A stretch of DNA of 64,000 nt, taken from the NCBI GenBank assembly GCA_037367405.1, contig JAZKJV010009620.1, positions 124,001-188,000 of the forward strand. The letters run 5' to 3'. The notes under the pieces are model-generated. The model saw nothing but the letters and a program-made list of their open reading frames with translations, made no database searches and was not told the origin of the DNA. Positions 1-12,740 of the stretch are shown here, one piece after another. The position numbers and the translations under genes were made by a program. Source of the DNA: Ottelia alismoides (taxonomy: Eukaryota > Streptophyta > Magnoliopsida > Alismatales > Hydrocharitaceae). The stretch's first letter is position 1. Every line of letters starts with the position of its first letter.

Positions 1-799
1 GAAGAAGAAGAAGAATGCAGCCATCGTCGGAGTCATCCCCAGAAGAATATTAGTCATACGCAGAGGATCTCCAAACATTGTCAACTAAAGGTAAGTGTCC
101 CTTGATAGTTGTTGTACTGATTACACTTACCTGAGGTACCACCAAAGGATCAGATAAGGAACTTGATGAGGAATCTTCAGATGTCTCATGATTTCTAAGG
201 TCAAATATGACTTTCTCGGTCAGTTTGTTTCTGGGAGGATGGCATAATTCTTTTTCCTCCCATAGGTAACAGAGCTATAAGTTGTGGCATCTATGGGTTC
301 CTCGTCAGATGAATCACTGTATAAATTGACCCTCTTTTGTAAGATCATGGCACGTCTTGGAAGAGTTTCCTTAATTTGAGTATTTCATGTGTGTCTGTCC
401 CTGGTGGTAGAAGACGTCACCTTTTGATGTTCTGAGCTTTTGGTGACATAATAGATTCCCTAAGTCAGATCTTTGAGTGGTTCAAGTATTTCATTAATTA
501 TAGCCGCCTCAAAAATTAGACCACTAAAATAATCATTATAATCCTCAAATATGGTATGATTCCTTATAAGCTCATGTATCCATGTTCATCATAGGATCAA
601 TGTCATGGTGGTTCTTTATAGAGGTACGGTGAGACTCGAAGTTCAGTTCAATAGTCGGTTTCTCGGGTGTCTCTCATAGGGTATGTGTATGTATCTCATA
701 AGTAGAGGTCTGATCATGTGAAGTGGTAGTCTCCTGATCATGATTGTTGGTTTCATGTTCGGTCATTTCAAGGATAGGTGTGTCCTCGGGAGTTTAATC
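1..799 (-). other. Protease-to-RT spacer of element A
   Basis: This lies downstream of the protease remnant on the minus strand. In the protease frame it encodes a polar stretch rich in Thr, His and Glu, with several stops, and resembles the unconserved linker between protease and RT in Athila-like polyproteins. No RT motif is reached before the window edge. Confidence 0.45.
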
Positions 800-816
800 A
801 TTAAGATTCTGGTTCA

Positions 817-1290
817 TGAATTTAATGTCTTGAGTCCTGCAATCAATAGTCGCTCTAGCAGAGGCTAAGAACGACTTTCCTAGAATGATGGGAGACTTAG
901 AAAACTTTCCTTGGTGCTCAATGTCCAGGACAATGAAGTCCACTCTATGTTTGGCACCTTGGAAGCTCATAACTACTGAAACAATTCCTCTCTGTCTTTT
1001 TGTGGATCGATTAGGAAATTAAACAATCACTCTAGTCTTTTTGAGCGGTCCAAGTTTGAGTCGGTCAAACACGGACTTCGAGAAGATGTTTCAGACTGAG
1101 TCATCGCCAATCTGAACATGGGTAAACTCAGTGTTCTTAATTCCACAAGTAACCCTGGATAATTGTTTGACTCTGCAGCTTTTGCTCTTTTTGGTCATCA
1201 CCATTGAATTGTCCATAGTAATTAATTGAAATTCGTTTCTAGATCTCTTTCTGCTCGTCTTCTTGGGTGATATTCGACTCATCACAAATC
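817..1290 (-). pseudogene. Athila-like retropepsin (aspartic protease) remnant
   Basis: This would be the aspartic protease that processes the Gag-Pol polyprotein. The C-terminal part is clear on the minus strand: the PIILGKSFLASARATID segment matches the family block ILGRPFLATARALID. The start resembles the block that runs from the VTCGI strand to the active site, but the active-site triad reads as DDS instead of D-T/S/N-G and is followed by a stop. A second stop lies in the middle of the domain. The frame follows the gag remnant. It is a dead copy; lineage is inferred from the block spacing and the Asp-type primer site. Confidence 0.7.
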
Positions 1291-1291
1291 T

Positions 1292-2170
1292 CTAAAGATC
1301 GGGCACATACTTTATGGCCTTGATTAAAGGAAGCTTTAAGATCATACTTTTACAAAATGCTTCCATATCAGTGTTGTCCTTTTTTATTTTATATTTTTCT
1401 AATGCTTTTGGTGTTTTCATTGGAGTTAGTAGAATGGTTAATGGACTGGTCATTGGTGGTCGGTACCAGTGATGTGTTTGTCTGAAGGTTTTGCATAGGA
1501 AATGTCTCGGGTTCGCTATTGTGCCCCCCACTCCTTCTTGATGCTTATTATTTCTTTAATCATTTGGATGACATTATCAAGTTGTTCTATCAAAGCATCA
1601 ACACTCTGATTAGTTCGAGCTATGTCATCCGACATCACCTCATGACAGGAAAATGATTGATCGCACTCGACATGACGTGATTCTGGCATGCAATCCTGAG
1701 CTGAGTAATATTCATATTCTAGGGTAGTGGCCTAGTCATGAGTTCTATTTCCTTGACTTTGGCTCTCATAGGTCTGGTCAAAGGAAAACAAGTTGTAAGC
1801 GGGAAGAGATTCATACCGAGTAGGGGATGGTTCAAACAATGAATTCTCAGTCATAACTGGGAATCGTTTTTCTCTATCAAATTTGGTTATGCACATGTTC
1901 ATCCTCGAATTTGCTCGCTCCATTGTATCTTCATAATATTCATTCAATTCTGTGAGGGGTTCATATCGTGAATATTCAATCGAAGAAGGAGTGGGGTGGA
2001 AGGAGGGTGAAGTGTATGATGTCTGGGGGAAAACCAACTCAAAGGAAGGATTCTCCTGATATGAGAATGAAAGCAAAGATGGTCGGGATTCAGTTATGTA
2101 AGCATGACCTGCAGAGTATGGGTATGAATACCAATATTATGACATCGTCGAAAATGGAGGTGAAATGATC
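1292..2170 (-). pseudogene. Short gag-like remnant of element A
   Basis: Minus-strand frames here include a 114-aa piece (1732-2076) rich in Glu, Tyr and Ser with a MERANSRMN segment, a predicted coiled-coil stretch around 1540-1660, and a 79-aa piece ending in LKLPLIKAIKYVPDL. The last resembles the Athila gag tail that precedes the protease. The usual gag core (the FxLLPTFHG region, present in element F) is missing. The distance from primer site to protease is therefore short, and either an internal deletion or a reduced gag would explain it. The frames are broken by stops. Confidence 0.5.
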
Positions 2171-3249
2171 TACGAACCTCGATATATGGATGCAAGAGCA
2201 ATGAGCTTTGAATGCACACAATCCAATACACAATGAAATCCCTAAAATTCACAAACTCACACAGTGAAGGCCGTGAAAGTTCAGCAGATTATTTCTTCAG
2301 TTTTAATTGATGATAAAACAAAATATGAGTCCAATTACACAAGATTAAAAGGTTGTTTTGGGCATTGTCCTAGGGAACAAGGATGGGGTTGCTCTCACAC
2401 AAACAATGTATTTAATTTTATTGGGTTTTTAATTAATCAATAATGTTAGTGGTCCCCTTGTTTTAATTTGATTATTACTTTGAATTTGAGTGGAGATCAA
2501 TACACGTCTACATATGAGTTCCAATTTCCTTTAATCCTATGCGAGTAAAAACCGAGGGAGAATCGAAAAAGTAGTGCAGCGAGAAACATGATGAATGCAG
2601 AATTAGACATACTTACAGTGCTTCCTCACAATCTCTGTGCAGGATGCTAAACAGAGTTGAAATTTACCTAGTCAGATATTTCTAATGCATGCACGGGAAA
2701 TCGCCCTTAGAACATGAATTTCTATTAGTGAATGACAGAACAAATTAATTTAACTGAGTAAAATTTAATCAAGTGCATCTAATTAAAGTAGGAGTGTCAA
2801 TCTAGTCCTACGAGCAAAAAAATCTAGTATCTCTAATAGCCGCGGTGCAATCCTAGGACTATGTCAATCACCACAAAATTAGGGGTTGATAGGTTGAGTG
2901 TCCAGTCCAGGTACAAGCGCGAGTATTCAAACGATGACCGCTGGATTACCTAAATTATTACAAATAATTACGAAAATAAAAGTTGAACTCTCTCTCCAAA
3001 AATAAATTCTGTGTGCTTCAAGTAGCTCCGATTCACGTCAGCTTCCAAGAAAATCACTCAAAGTCCATAGGGTACCTCACACGGAAAATAAGAGATCAAA
3101 TATTAGAGAGATGTTCACAAAACTAAATAAAAGGAAAAAAAGTTGAGAAAGTAAATGGAGAAATAAATACAAGAAAACTGGGGGGTCAGACTCCCAGGAG
3201 ATGGAAAATAAAAAAATAAATTACCTAAAAACTAATCCTAAATCGTATA
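2171..3249 (-). other. 5' leader of element A
   Basis: This is non-coding sequence between primer site and gag on the minus strand. Parts resemble the leader of element F (60240-61350): both share the stretch around GTTCAGCAG, a poly-purine GTCGAAAAAG-like block and the ATAGTGCTTCCT-like block. This supports a shared Athila-like origin for A and F. Confidence 0.6.
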
Positions 3250-3269
3250 CCTTTCCGACAACGTCACCA
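3250..3269 (-). promoter_or_regulatory. Primer-binding site, tRNA-Asp type (element A)
   Basis: The minus strand reads TGGTGACGTTGTCGGAAAGG, starting two bases after the LTR end. It is a degenerate match to the Athila-type site TGGCGCCGTTGCCGGGGA, complementary to the 3' end of tRNA-Asp. It fixes the strand and the LTR boundary. Confidence 0.8.
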
Positions 3270-3271
3270 TT

Positions 3272-6200
3272 TGACGAATCCAAAATTACCCTCACTAATT
3301 ATGTAGAATTAACGGTTAATATGTATTGCAGGCAGGCAATTCAGATTGATCAAAAATGATCACACAGAGAAATGATATGAAGAATCAAGTTTCAATGTGA
3401 CCGAAATTATTTATTTTACTCGGATAAGTCCCAACGTCGAACTCAGGGAGGTAATATGAGAGTTCAGAATTTATCAATAAATAATTCAAGAAATTTAGGT
3501 TTTTAGAAGAATATTTTTTTGCTTTTATCTTTTTCAGGTTTTATGGATTTAAATTAAAGAGATATAATTAAATGATAAAAGAAATATGATACATGAATTT
3601 TGAAAATAATTTTTATGAAGGAAAATAATGCTATGCTATGTGATGAGAAATAAATTAATGTACTATTTTTTTGATTTTTTAATGATGATGTACATGATGC
3701 AATATGGTGAATGTGCAAGTAAAGCAAGCAAAGGAGATTTAGAGAGAACGAACGCCTAAGCAAATAGGTATTCAATTAAGATATGATCAATTTCCTAAAA
3801 TAATTTCATTAAATCAATGCACAGATTATCGAGTAATCAAATCGAAGATGGAGAATAATGGTGCTAAGAATTTAGCAAAATAGATCCTCAATTTATTAAT
3901 GCCAAATACTGTCTCAAAAGTAGAATCTTAGTGTTCGATGTGGTAGAGGATAATTCAAGGTTTGAAATGATGCCAAGAACGCAATAATCCGATGTACGGT
4001 TTATAAGAAATGAACTACTGAAGTTTATGGACCAAATTGTAACTAAAATAAATAAAAGTTCCCAAATGGACCTTCTAGTGACAATTGTACCAATATCCAA
4101 AGGTGCATGGTCTTATTTGCAATTTACCCCTGGAAGGGGGTAGATATGGAATTTTGGAAACTTGTGGAGCGCTTCTATGCAAATTGCCTAGGGTCATGTG
4201 TGTCGTACACGTGACCTGGATTTTCTGGCATTTCTAGAGGAGTCAGGGGACTGGGATGTAATTTTACCAAGCGTGTGTAGGCATGTGAGGGGCTGGTGGG
4301 CGGTTCGGAGACCAGAACACCATGTGGCATGCTGTGGATGCTTTGGAGCCTACCCAAAGCTATAGGTTTGAGCAGAATCGAATCAACGTTTCGAAACTGA
4401 TGTAGAAGATCGGGCGGTTAAATTTTGGGTGAACTTGGATGGTGAGGATGGGCGTTGTTCTTGATCTAAGGTTGCATGTTGCACCTAGACTGGGGGCTTC
4501 TTCTGAGGAGCTTGGGCGGTGATGCTGTCAGTGTCGAGGTGGTGGCGGTCGACGGTCGTCGGTAAAGGCGGAGAACGGATGTTGCGAAGACTATGGAGCG
4601 ACGGTGAATGGTGAGGGTTGAAGCGAGGTGTTAGTTGGACATGAGGGATGGCATCGAAGCGGTGAACAGAGAAGGTGTCGAGGTAGTCAAAGAGGAAAAG
4701 GAAGGAAGAAAAGAGGTTGGGGATCGCCAGATGTTTAGAGGGTCGAAGACGCTCTTCGGTTATCGCCTTGACTGTGGCGGCAGAGTCGGCAGGAGGCTAT
4801 GATGATCCTCACAAGGAAGAATAGCAGCAGAGGTGTAAAGTCCCTCTGGATCTCACCGAAGAGGTGTTCTCATCGAAGGTGGTGGCTCCTATCACCAGCC
4901 ACCTCTCGATTATCTCTCCACCTCATTTCTGATGAGTTGGTGGATAACAGCAGTCCCTGGAGGTTGACAATAACGGGATTAAATAGGAGAAGAAGGGATA
5001 AGAGGGAAATCTTAGAGGGTGGTTAGATCGGCGAGGAGTATTGGGAAGAGCAGGGTTTCATGTGAGGAGATAAGGTTCGGTTCAGGCAAGGTTTGCAGAG
5101 GGCGTTGCAGTTGGGGGAGATGGAGTTGGTTTGTCGGCCGTCGGATTGTTGCGAGATCATCATGGAATATATGATAGAGGGAGAGGGTCAACGGTGATGG
5201 GCCTCCGTGCAAGGAGGAGATGGTGAAGGTGACGCACGTGGAAAGCGGAGCAGCTGCAGTCAGAAGGTAGGAGATGGTGTGATGCGCCAAGTGGTGCGTG
5301 CGGATGCGACCACATGGCAAGAAAATAAATAATAAATATTAAAAAAACATACAATAAAAAATAAATCAAAAAAATAATTATTAAAATAAATAATTAAATA
5401 AATAAAATAAGTAAATAAATAAAATATATAAATAAACAAAATAATAAAGAAAATGGAGTAAGACGTGGCGGCTCCAGGAGCCGTCACATGTCGCTCCTAA
5501 CAAATCGAAAATTATATCCAAAAAATCGATAAGAAATATTTAAAAAAAGGTCAAATCAAAAGGTGGTCAACACAAGAGTTTCTCATCTCGACGCGATCTA
5601 CAACTTTCGTGAAGGATTGAAAACCAATATAAATCATCTGTACAAAGAGTATTTTTGGTGGCATCTTATAGATATAAAATACCACATTTTTATCTTTTGT
5701 AGATTTTGTTTGGTAATTTTAAATAAGAAAAAAAATGCAGAGAAAATATAAAAGAAAATTTTACACATAAATCTATTTTTTCTTTGGATTTTTAATATTT
5801 AAGAAAATAAAAAGATAAAATAAATAAAATAAAGAGAACAAATATACAATATTCAATAGGGTCCCAAAACCAAGTTTCGCATATGAACTCTGATACTTTT
5901 GAATTTGATCTTGTTTTGAAGGTAATTGAATGTCCATTAATTCAAAAATCAGTAGGGGTCCATAGGAGACTGTAGGAGAGAGATATTCACATTTTAATAC
6001 ATTTAGTCGTGAACTCGTGTTTGGGTTTTTTTGGTCACTTTTACAAGTTATTATTTTTGGTATTTTTCATTTATTAATGTTAATAATATGTACACAATGG
6101 AGCTGGTTTCATGTGATTTGGAATTAGAATACAATTTTAAAAATCAGTGAAATTAGTTATTTTACAGGTCAATTGTATACTGGATTCTTGGCTCCTCATT

Positions 6201-6345
6201 TGATGTAATGATAACTTATAAAACGTGAATATTATTTACACATGCATGAATGACAATTATGTAATTTACATGATCAGATGCCAATGAATTTTAGGTATTT
6301 GATGTTAATTGCCCTCTTTCAAAGTGATTAATCACAGATTCATCA
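3272..6345 (-). repeat. 5' LTR of element A (3,074 bp)
   Basis: The minus-strand start is TGATGAATCTG at 6345 and the end is ...TTCGTCA at 3272, next to the primer site. Inside are an AT-rich U3 near 5320-5460 and 5700-5860, the shared GATCTACAACTTTCGTG module at 5590-5612, and a GC-rich pyrimidine-rich section around 4200-5300. A GAGTTCGACGTTGGG block lies near the 3' end, comparable to the GTTCGACCTTGGTAAC block in the other LTRs. ORFs here are low-complexity and I treat them as chance. Confidence 0.8.
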
Positions 6346-7009
6346 GAATCCCAACCCTATTTCTATATATTCTTCTCGATTATCTTTCATAATCTCCTTT
6401 ACCCTTCTATCCTTCATTCATTCGTTATACTTAAGCCATTTTAGCCTAATTATAGGGGGACTGACTCCCTATTTTTTCTTAGATATATGTTTCTGTTCTT
6501 TTGTACCCATTTTCTTTATCTTTGAGCCCTACACTTAGTCTATTTAGACCCTAAGTATATGGGGTCTGGCCAGTTTTCTTGTCCATGCATTGTTTTTCCT
6601 CTTCATGCTTATTACGAGCTATGTCTTTCATTTCACTTTGTGCCATGAGGACATAACACAAGCTAAGTATAGGGTGTGTGTGTGTGTGTGTTGCATATAT
6701 ACTTTTATTCAGAGCTCATACTTCCAGATATTTTTCTATATTTATTATGGATATGGGTATGGGGATTTGAATATATTTGTAAAAATCAGTTTGTAAAATA
6801 TTTGGAAGAGTTTATATTTGTTTTACATGATTTGCAAAAATGTTTTACAAATTATGTTGAAAAGGGTACAAGTTATTTTGACACTATGCATATTCTTTTT
6901 CTGTATATAGCTATAAAGTCTTTAAAATAAAATTTAAATTAAAATTAAAAATATAACTAAATAAAAATGAAACCTTAATTCAGATTTTTAAGAGAAGTTT
7001 TATTTTCTG

Positions 7010-7680
7010 AAGGGGTGCCTTGGGTGTAACGGTTACTTTTTCAACCCTTGGAGTCTTTAGGCTATAAAAGGTTGCCTAGTCTTAGTCCCTTGCAGAGTAG
7101 ATCACGGAGAGGAGTTTAGATGTGAAATCTATATTTTGAAAGATCAATTCAATAAAGTGTTATTTAAAAAGAGTGATGTTGTTAGAAGAGTTGGATATGG
7201 AGGAGCTTGCACCATTTGCTGAGGATATCCAAAAGCCTGAAGATCAGGTTTATTGTAAGTTAGGTCATCCTCATATTCTAGCTTTTCACCTTTTAGGCAA
7301 ACCCATAGATCTGTTGCAGAAAGTAAGGGTTTGGTTCATCTTCCTTCCATTTTAAAAATTTTGAGTCTTCCCAGGTTGATATGGATATTACTTTTGAGGA
7401 AGAATGGCATCACTCGAAGTGCTTCATTTTTCAAGTCTAAAAAGAACTTTCCTATTCTGATTTCTGAGGTTTACTCTATGAGGAGGAAGCAAGTGAAGCA
7501 TAAGACTACCTATGATTTTAAACCCTATGGATTCAAATCTGATGTTTGAAGTTGAGAAGCTAAAGTTTGGTAGTGTTGTGTTGGTACTCTTGTGATGTTT
7601 TGTAGTGTTTGTTAGTTCCTTTATGTGGTGTTCTGTATAAGGGTACATGTTCTTGGTTTTTGATATTAAAAAATTCCTTT
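7010..7680 (+). other. Unshared insert in element B with two short ORFs
   Basis: This replaces the block found at the equivalent position in C, N and D (the segment around CCATACTGGCTGAA). It holds a TATA-like GCTATAAAAGG at 7060-7070. Two overlapping short ORFs follow: 7173-7355, beginning MMLLEELDMEELAPFAED, and 7331-7549, ending TTYDFKPYGFKSDV. After the stop comes about 120 bp of non-coding sequence that ends in an A-rich stretch. I do not recognise the protein. It could be a captured host-gene or retroposed transcript fragment, or just a diverged part of the element. Confidence 0.4.
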
Positions 7681-8948
7681 AATTAAATGTTTCTAACTCA
7701 TGAACTTACTAACTAATTAATTGGTGTTTCCCTAACACTTAAACCTTGCACTCAAGACTTGTTGAGATCTTTAGCACTTAATTTATGAGGTCTAGAGATT
7801 TAAAGTTAACCTATCTTGATCATTAATGTCTTAGACTTAATAATTCACACTTCCTTAGTTAGAAAGATTTATGTGATATATTGCATGTTTAGTCTCTTCC
7901 TTAAAGAATTTGACCAACACTCACTTGCATGGCTGCATTCATGACGAGATGAGATAAGGTTTCACTTGAGGAAGTGGGATTTGAGATTTGAGTTTTGACT
8001 TGATCTTATGATGCTCGAGGATGGGATAAAATTAATGGTGGCTTCATGAAACTTGAGTGTCAGCAATCTGAGCCAGTCTGAGACATGATTCTCGTACTAA
8101 TCTCTTGACATATACCTAAGTGCCAGGGTGTGATCAAATTAAATTAAAATTGTTGATCAGTGTGTCAATTCTTGGTAAAAGCAGTGGAGCTAGCCAAAGA
8201 AAAGAATAATGAAGAGAAAAGCTCATACATTACAAAATCAAATCAAAGAGCTTATACTAATGGCAAGCACTCCCAAACTTTTAAGTGTCCCTTTAGACCA
8301 AAATTTTAGGCTTTTATGAGTCGGGCTAGTACCTCAAAAAGGGCTTTGCATTGTATATGATATAAGTCTGGGTGTCAAAGGTATCTTAGATACCCAAACG
8401 AGACACACCCCAGTGTATTCTTAGGAAAGCAAGTACAGACGACTCAACCTTTTTTGACGGACACACTCATTAGCAACAAAAAATATATTGTGTTTAGTTA
8501 ATAAGGCTCTTGAGAGATACCTTGTTCCAATGAGTGGAGAGAAGAATTGACATGGGCCTAATTCTCGCTATCATATGTCCATCAATCTACATTGTTTAAG
8601 TCTGACAAACTAAAAAGACGGTGGATTGAAGCAAGACTATATTTATCCCTAGTATTGAGGGTTGGTTCCTTAGAAGAGTCTCTTGTATTGAAATCTTGGG
8701 TGACATCTTGACCCATTTCTTGTGAATGTAATCAACACATTAGGTTGTATCTCTTGTGTGTGTGTGTGTGAGTGTGTGTGTGTGTGTTTACCAGAGAGTC
8801 TGATGATTAGAGAAGTTGAATTCCTCATGATTAAAGATCTAGTTTAACACAGAGTCTTAGGATCTTTAAAATAGAGTGTTCTGGATTGATTAATCCTTGT
8901 TTCTTCACATGCACATGTCAGGAATGCACTAATTCATTCTTTATTTAT

Positions 8949-8982
8949 TAGCTCAAGGACGAGCTTAGCTTAAGTATAGGGG
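8949..8982 (+). promoter_or_regulatory. Pre-PPT stem-loop and polypurine tract of element B
   Basis: AGCTC/GAGCT pair around an AAGGAC loop (8950-8965), followed by TAAGTATAGGGG (8971-8982) immediately before the LTR. The purine tract is the expected plus-strand DNA primer. Confidence 0.75.
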
Positions 8983-11470
8983 TGATAAATCCATTATTTA
9001 TCAACTTTATTTATTATTATATCTCTTGCTTAAGTATTTCGCTAACTTTAATTAACAACTAACAATAAATAATAAATAACATGTTGTAAAATAAATATAA
9101 ATTTATTTTTAACTGAATAACTTTATTGTTGCGTTGATATTTATATTTTTATTATTTAATGAAAATCAAATAAAAATTACTATGATATTGTACACAACTA
9201 ATTCAACATTAAATATAATATAAAAATCCAAAAAAACAAAAGAAATAAAAATAAGTAATTTTAATACCTTACAATTAGTTGAAAAAATATTTTATTTGTA
9301 TAGATGGTTTTTTTCTCTTTTTGAGTTATACATGAAAGTTGTAGATCTTGGACATTTTTTTAGTTCACCCTCTAACGAATTATTTTCGGCTTTTACATTT
9401 TTCCTAATTATCCTATTTGTGTTTGGGCCACGTGGCTCATTCTCAGTGAGCCATGTAGTTGCTTCTTCAGTTCCTCCCGCACTCAATCTCAGCCATCTTA
9501 TCATATTAATCAGACGGTTGAGGTTAACTCTTGCCCACCTATGTTCCTAACCGCTTGATAAGTTGATCAAGGCGATCTAAGGATCCACCTGCGCCCAATT
9601 TTCTTCCCTTTGATTTTAATCTGACTACTAGATCTCCATCCCTAATCTCCAGACTCGGCCTCCAAAAATGTGTGATATGTTCTAATAACTTCCTTTAATT
9701 AGCCTAACCTCCTCCGACCACCTCCCCCGTCGATTCTTATACAATCTCCTTCCTCTAACCTCCCTCTCCCACACTAACTTCCTCAATCTTTCGAACCCTA
9801 ACGACCTTGGCAATGGGCAGTGGTTAAAACCCCACCTGGGACTAACCTCCACCAACCTCCTCGTCTGCAAAAATCTCTCCACCTCCACGAGCAACCGTCG
9901 TCTACCACTTCATGTGTGACTCCTTAACCTTCTCCTTCACATCTGTGACATGAAGCAAATGAGAGGACGATGGATAATTGGATGTTGAGGTCGACGAGAT
10001 CCTCGACTATAGAGTCATGTTGTAGTGAGTCAATCTTGTTGCTTGATCTCTCTTCTGCAGCCCAGAAGATTGTGAGATGATCAAAGGTTCTTAACACCTC
10101 GTTTCCAGACCAAGATTCAATCCCTTTCATCTTCGATTCCATTTCCAAGTAAGTTTCTAATCCTTGTTTCTTTCTTTGATTTCTCCATTTAAATACATTT
10201 GTATTTTGCCATATTTCCTACACCTGAGTACATGCTCATCTTTGCAAGACCATCGCTATATACATCAACGTTTTCGATCAACCGACTTGGTTCTCAGATT
10301 TTTCAGTCCTCCGCAATCCATCTTCTTCCTTTTATTAAGGAGGAACACTTATGTATACATTGCCTCCTTCATCGAATGAGAATAGCATATAGTCCCTAGA
10401 GTTTTCGTTTGTGTCTTGGTTGTGTTCCTGACACTTGAAGGAACTTATACACTTCATTGATCAGAGAAACACAGGGAGCTTCGATCACCATCTTCTTCAT
10501 CGGAGAGGTTCCATTGATAGAGTCCCTCATGGTGAGTTTATTCTTTGTGAAACCAACCCCATCGTCGCCATGTCTCCAAGAACGTGCCACGGTCTTTAGA
10601 AGCAATAGGGAGGCAAGGATGAGGAAGCACGACCTCACCAGTGCTCCGCTCTTGCTTCTCTGCTCATGAAGGAGAGGGAGGAGCTTGAATCACAACATCG
10701 GTCCCATCGACTTGGAACGATGATCACCCAACGATGGAGGAGAGCCCACGTCACACTACCGAAGCAACGCTTCGGAGCCTAAGGTTTTGGTGACCCGAAC
10801 TATATCCAAAGGGGCCAAATGTCTCCACTTGGCCTGTACCTAAGCGCCATCCGAGCTTGATCGATCATGTGCATGTAACACGTGATTCAGGGAAAATTAC
10901 AATTGTGCCCTTCTAGATTTTAGAAGTTTCATATAAGTCCACATTATATGCAAATTACAAATTTATCCAGACAGTTCTTCATATTTGCAAGTCAGTATTA
11001 TTTGAACTTTTTTGTAAATGAAAAATAAGTTTTTATTGCACTTGTGCCCCTATAATGTTTGTTGCATAACTTGTGAACCATATATCCAAATTCAATTGAC
11101 ATTAGAAAGTTATTTTAATGCTCTTTCTTTCGTATCACCCTATTTTTTCGATAATTAATTAATTGCTTTTGCAAGTTGTTAAAATAATTAATCGGGAGCA
11201 TTGTTTACATTTATGCATTTATTGTTATGTTACATTGCATCATTCTTTGTCGCATAATGTGATTGCATAAAATGATTTGAAAACATTATGCATTGCATTC
11301 TGTTGTGTATTCTTGACCTAGATAGCCTATAAATCACATAAATAGATATTTAAAACCTAGACTAAATTTGATAATTGCTTGTGTTCTTCTGTTTGATCTT
11401 GGACTTGCCCAGGTATAAATTAAGCCAAGTCCTCTTCATAGAGATCTAATTGATTTGGTTATGTATGATT
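8983..11470 (+). repeat. 3' LTR of element B, right end uncertain
   Basis: It starts TGATAAATCC directly after the PPT. The start is palindromic with TTTATCA. It has the shared modules in the usual order: ACATGAAAGTTGTAGATC at 9330, a paired G-box palindrome at 9425-9458, a GC-rich pyrimidine-rich leader with a splice-donor-like AAGTAAGT at 10147, and a GATCTTGGACTTGCCCAGG block near 11395. The LTR passes into element C integrase coding sequence somewhere in 11460-11490. I see no clean terminus there. Confidence 0.65.
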
Positions 11471-12740
11471 GATGATTGGCTTGTATTACAATGGAAGTGA
11501 ATTAAGTTTCACCTTCCTAGATGAGTGGATTTCCATTGTTGATTCTCTCCCATGGTATATCAGTATGGTTAACTATCTTGTCTCCAAGAAAGTTCCCCAA
11601 GGTTGGCCCAAGAACAGAATTGACCAACTAAAATCAAAATCCAAACACTACCATTGGGAGGATCCATTCCTTTTCTTTGAAGGACAAGATTATATACGGA
11701 GGAGATGTATTCCTCGTGAGGAATACAAAAGTGTCCTCACTATGTGCCATAACTTTGAGGCAGGTGGACATTACTCCGGGAAGAGGACCACTAAGGAGAT
11801 ATTTCAATGTGGATTTTATTAGCCAACCTTGTTTAAGTATGATTATAATTTTGTCTGGTTAAGCCTGGTCTATCAGAGAATGGGAGGGACCATCGGTCCC
11901 AAATATGCCATGCTTATGTAGATAGTGATCATTTGTGATGTATTTGACGCACGAGGCATTGACTTTATGGTACCATTCCCTAACCATCATGGCTTTGAAT
12001 ATATTCTTCTCATAGTAGACTATCTATTAAGGTCGGTGGAGGTTATTCCTACTCAAGCTGTAGATAGCAAGATCGTTTGTAAGTTTCTGAAAGAACATAT
12101 TATTTCAAAGTTCGAGATCCCTAAGGTACTGATATCTGTGAAGTTGACTAAGGACTACGACATTGAGCACAATGTTTATAGTCCCTACCATCCACAATCT
12201 AATGCCATGGCCAAGGTGTCAAATGGGAGGTCAAAGGAATCTTACAAAAGCTAGTCCGCCCTGACATGAAGAATTGGTCTCAACTTCTGGACCAAGTTCT
12301 ATGGGATTACATGCCAGCTTACAAGACCCCATTGGGCATCTCCCTGTTTAGAATGATCTTTGCAAAGTCATGTCATTTGCCAGCATAATTAATTCATAAA
12401 TCAGAGTGGGCAATCAAAATGATCTAGTGGAATTATTACTAAGAAAGAAGAACAGAGATATAGATTTGAATGAGCTTGCAGAGATCAGAAACCATGCTTA
12501 CAAAAATAGCATGATCTACAAGGACAGAATGAAAAAATGGCATGACAAACACATCAAAACCAAGAACTTTGTCCTAGGACAGAAAGTGTAGTTATTTAAT
12601 GAAAGGTTGAATATTATCCAATGGAAGCTAAATTCAAAATAGACGAGACCATTATCTTTAGGGAAGTACATGAAAATGGCAATGTTAAAAATTCTGAAAC
12701 AACATACAGCACACGCACTTCCATAATCAATGGACAACTA
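11469..12740 (+). pseudogene. Athila-like integrase remnant (element C)
   Basis: The N-terminal region is recognisable: LPWY, the zinc-finger-like run with RRCIP and CHNFEAGGHYSG, then CGFY and a stop. The core follows from 11925, with GIDFMVPFPNHHGFEYILL (first catalytic Asp present) and a PYHPQSN segment. The glutamate of the D,D,E triad is not kept in the following motif. The C-terminal KKWHDKH and LGQKV blocks are at 12530-12590, and VNGQLLKP-like sequence lies near 12730. There are many stops and frameshifts. The matching RNase H is absent; element B's LTR lies immediately upstream. Confidence 0.8.

Larger units (their letters stand above)
1..6345 (-). mobile_element. Element A: partial Athila-like Ty3/gypsy element, 5' half
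   Basis: Reading on the minus strand from 6345 down, I see a 3.07-kb LTR, a tRNA-Asp-type primer site, a leader of about 1 kb, a short gag-like remnant, and a protease remnant. The element continues beyond base 1, so RT, integrase and the 3' LTR are not visible. The LTR opens with TGATGAATC and closes with TCA before the primer site. It abuts the 3' region of element B at 6346, which suggests that A inserted into B. The other target-site copy is outside the window, so this is not proven. Confidence 0.8.
6346..8982 (+). other. 3' untranslated region of element B
   Basis: This is a non-coding plus-strand region homologous in patches to the 3' regions of C (12780-15110), N (23100-25264) and D (29087-31596). 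It starts with stem-loop plus G-run modules (6426-6460, 6531-6565, 6640-6690), the last ending in a (GT)n run. It ends with a shared block of about 800 bp that includes a TAAAAGCAGTGG segment and a GACACACCCC segment. A 670-bp stretch at 7010-7680 is not shared. No env-like ORF is seen, although some Athila members have one here. Confidence 0.75.

Noticed and set aside
6676..6930. Short plus-strand frames over a (GT)n repeat
   Set aside because: Produced by the microsatellite and AT-rich 3' UTR; no similarity to retroelement or host proteins that I can see.
8753..8789. (TG)n tract near the end of the element B 3' UTR
   Set aside because: Plain microsatellite; no further structure.
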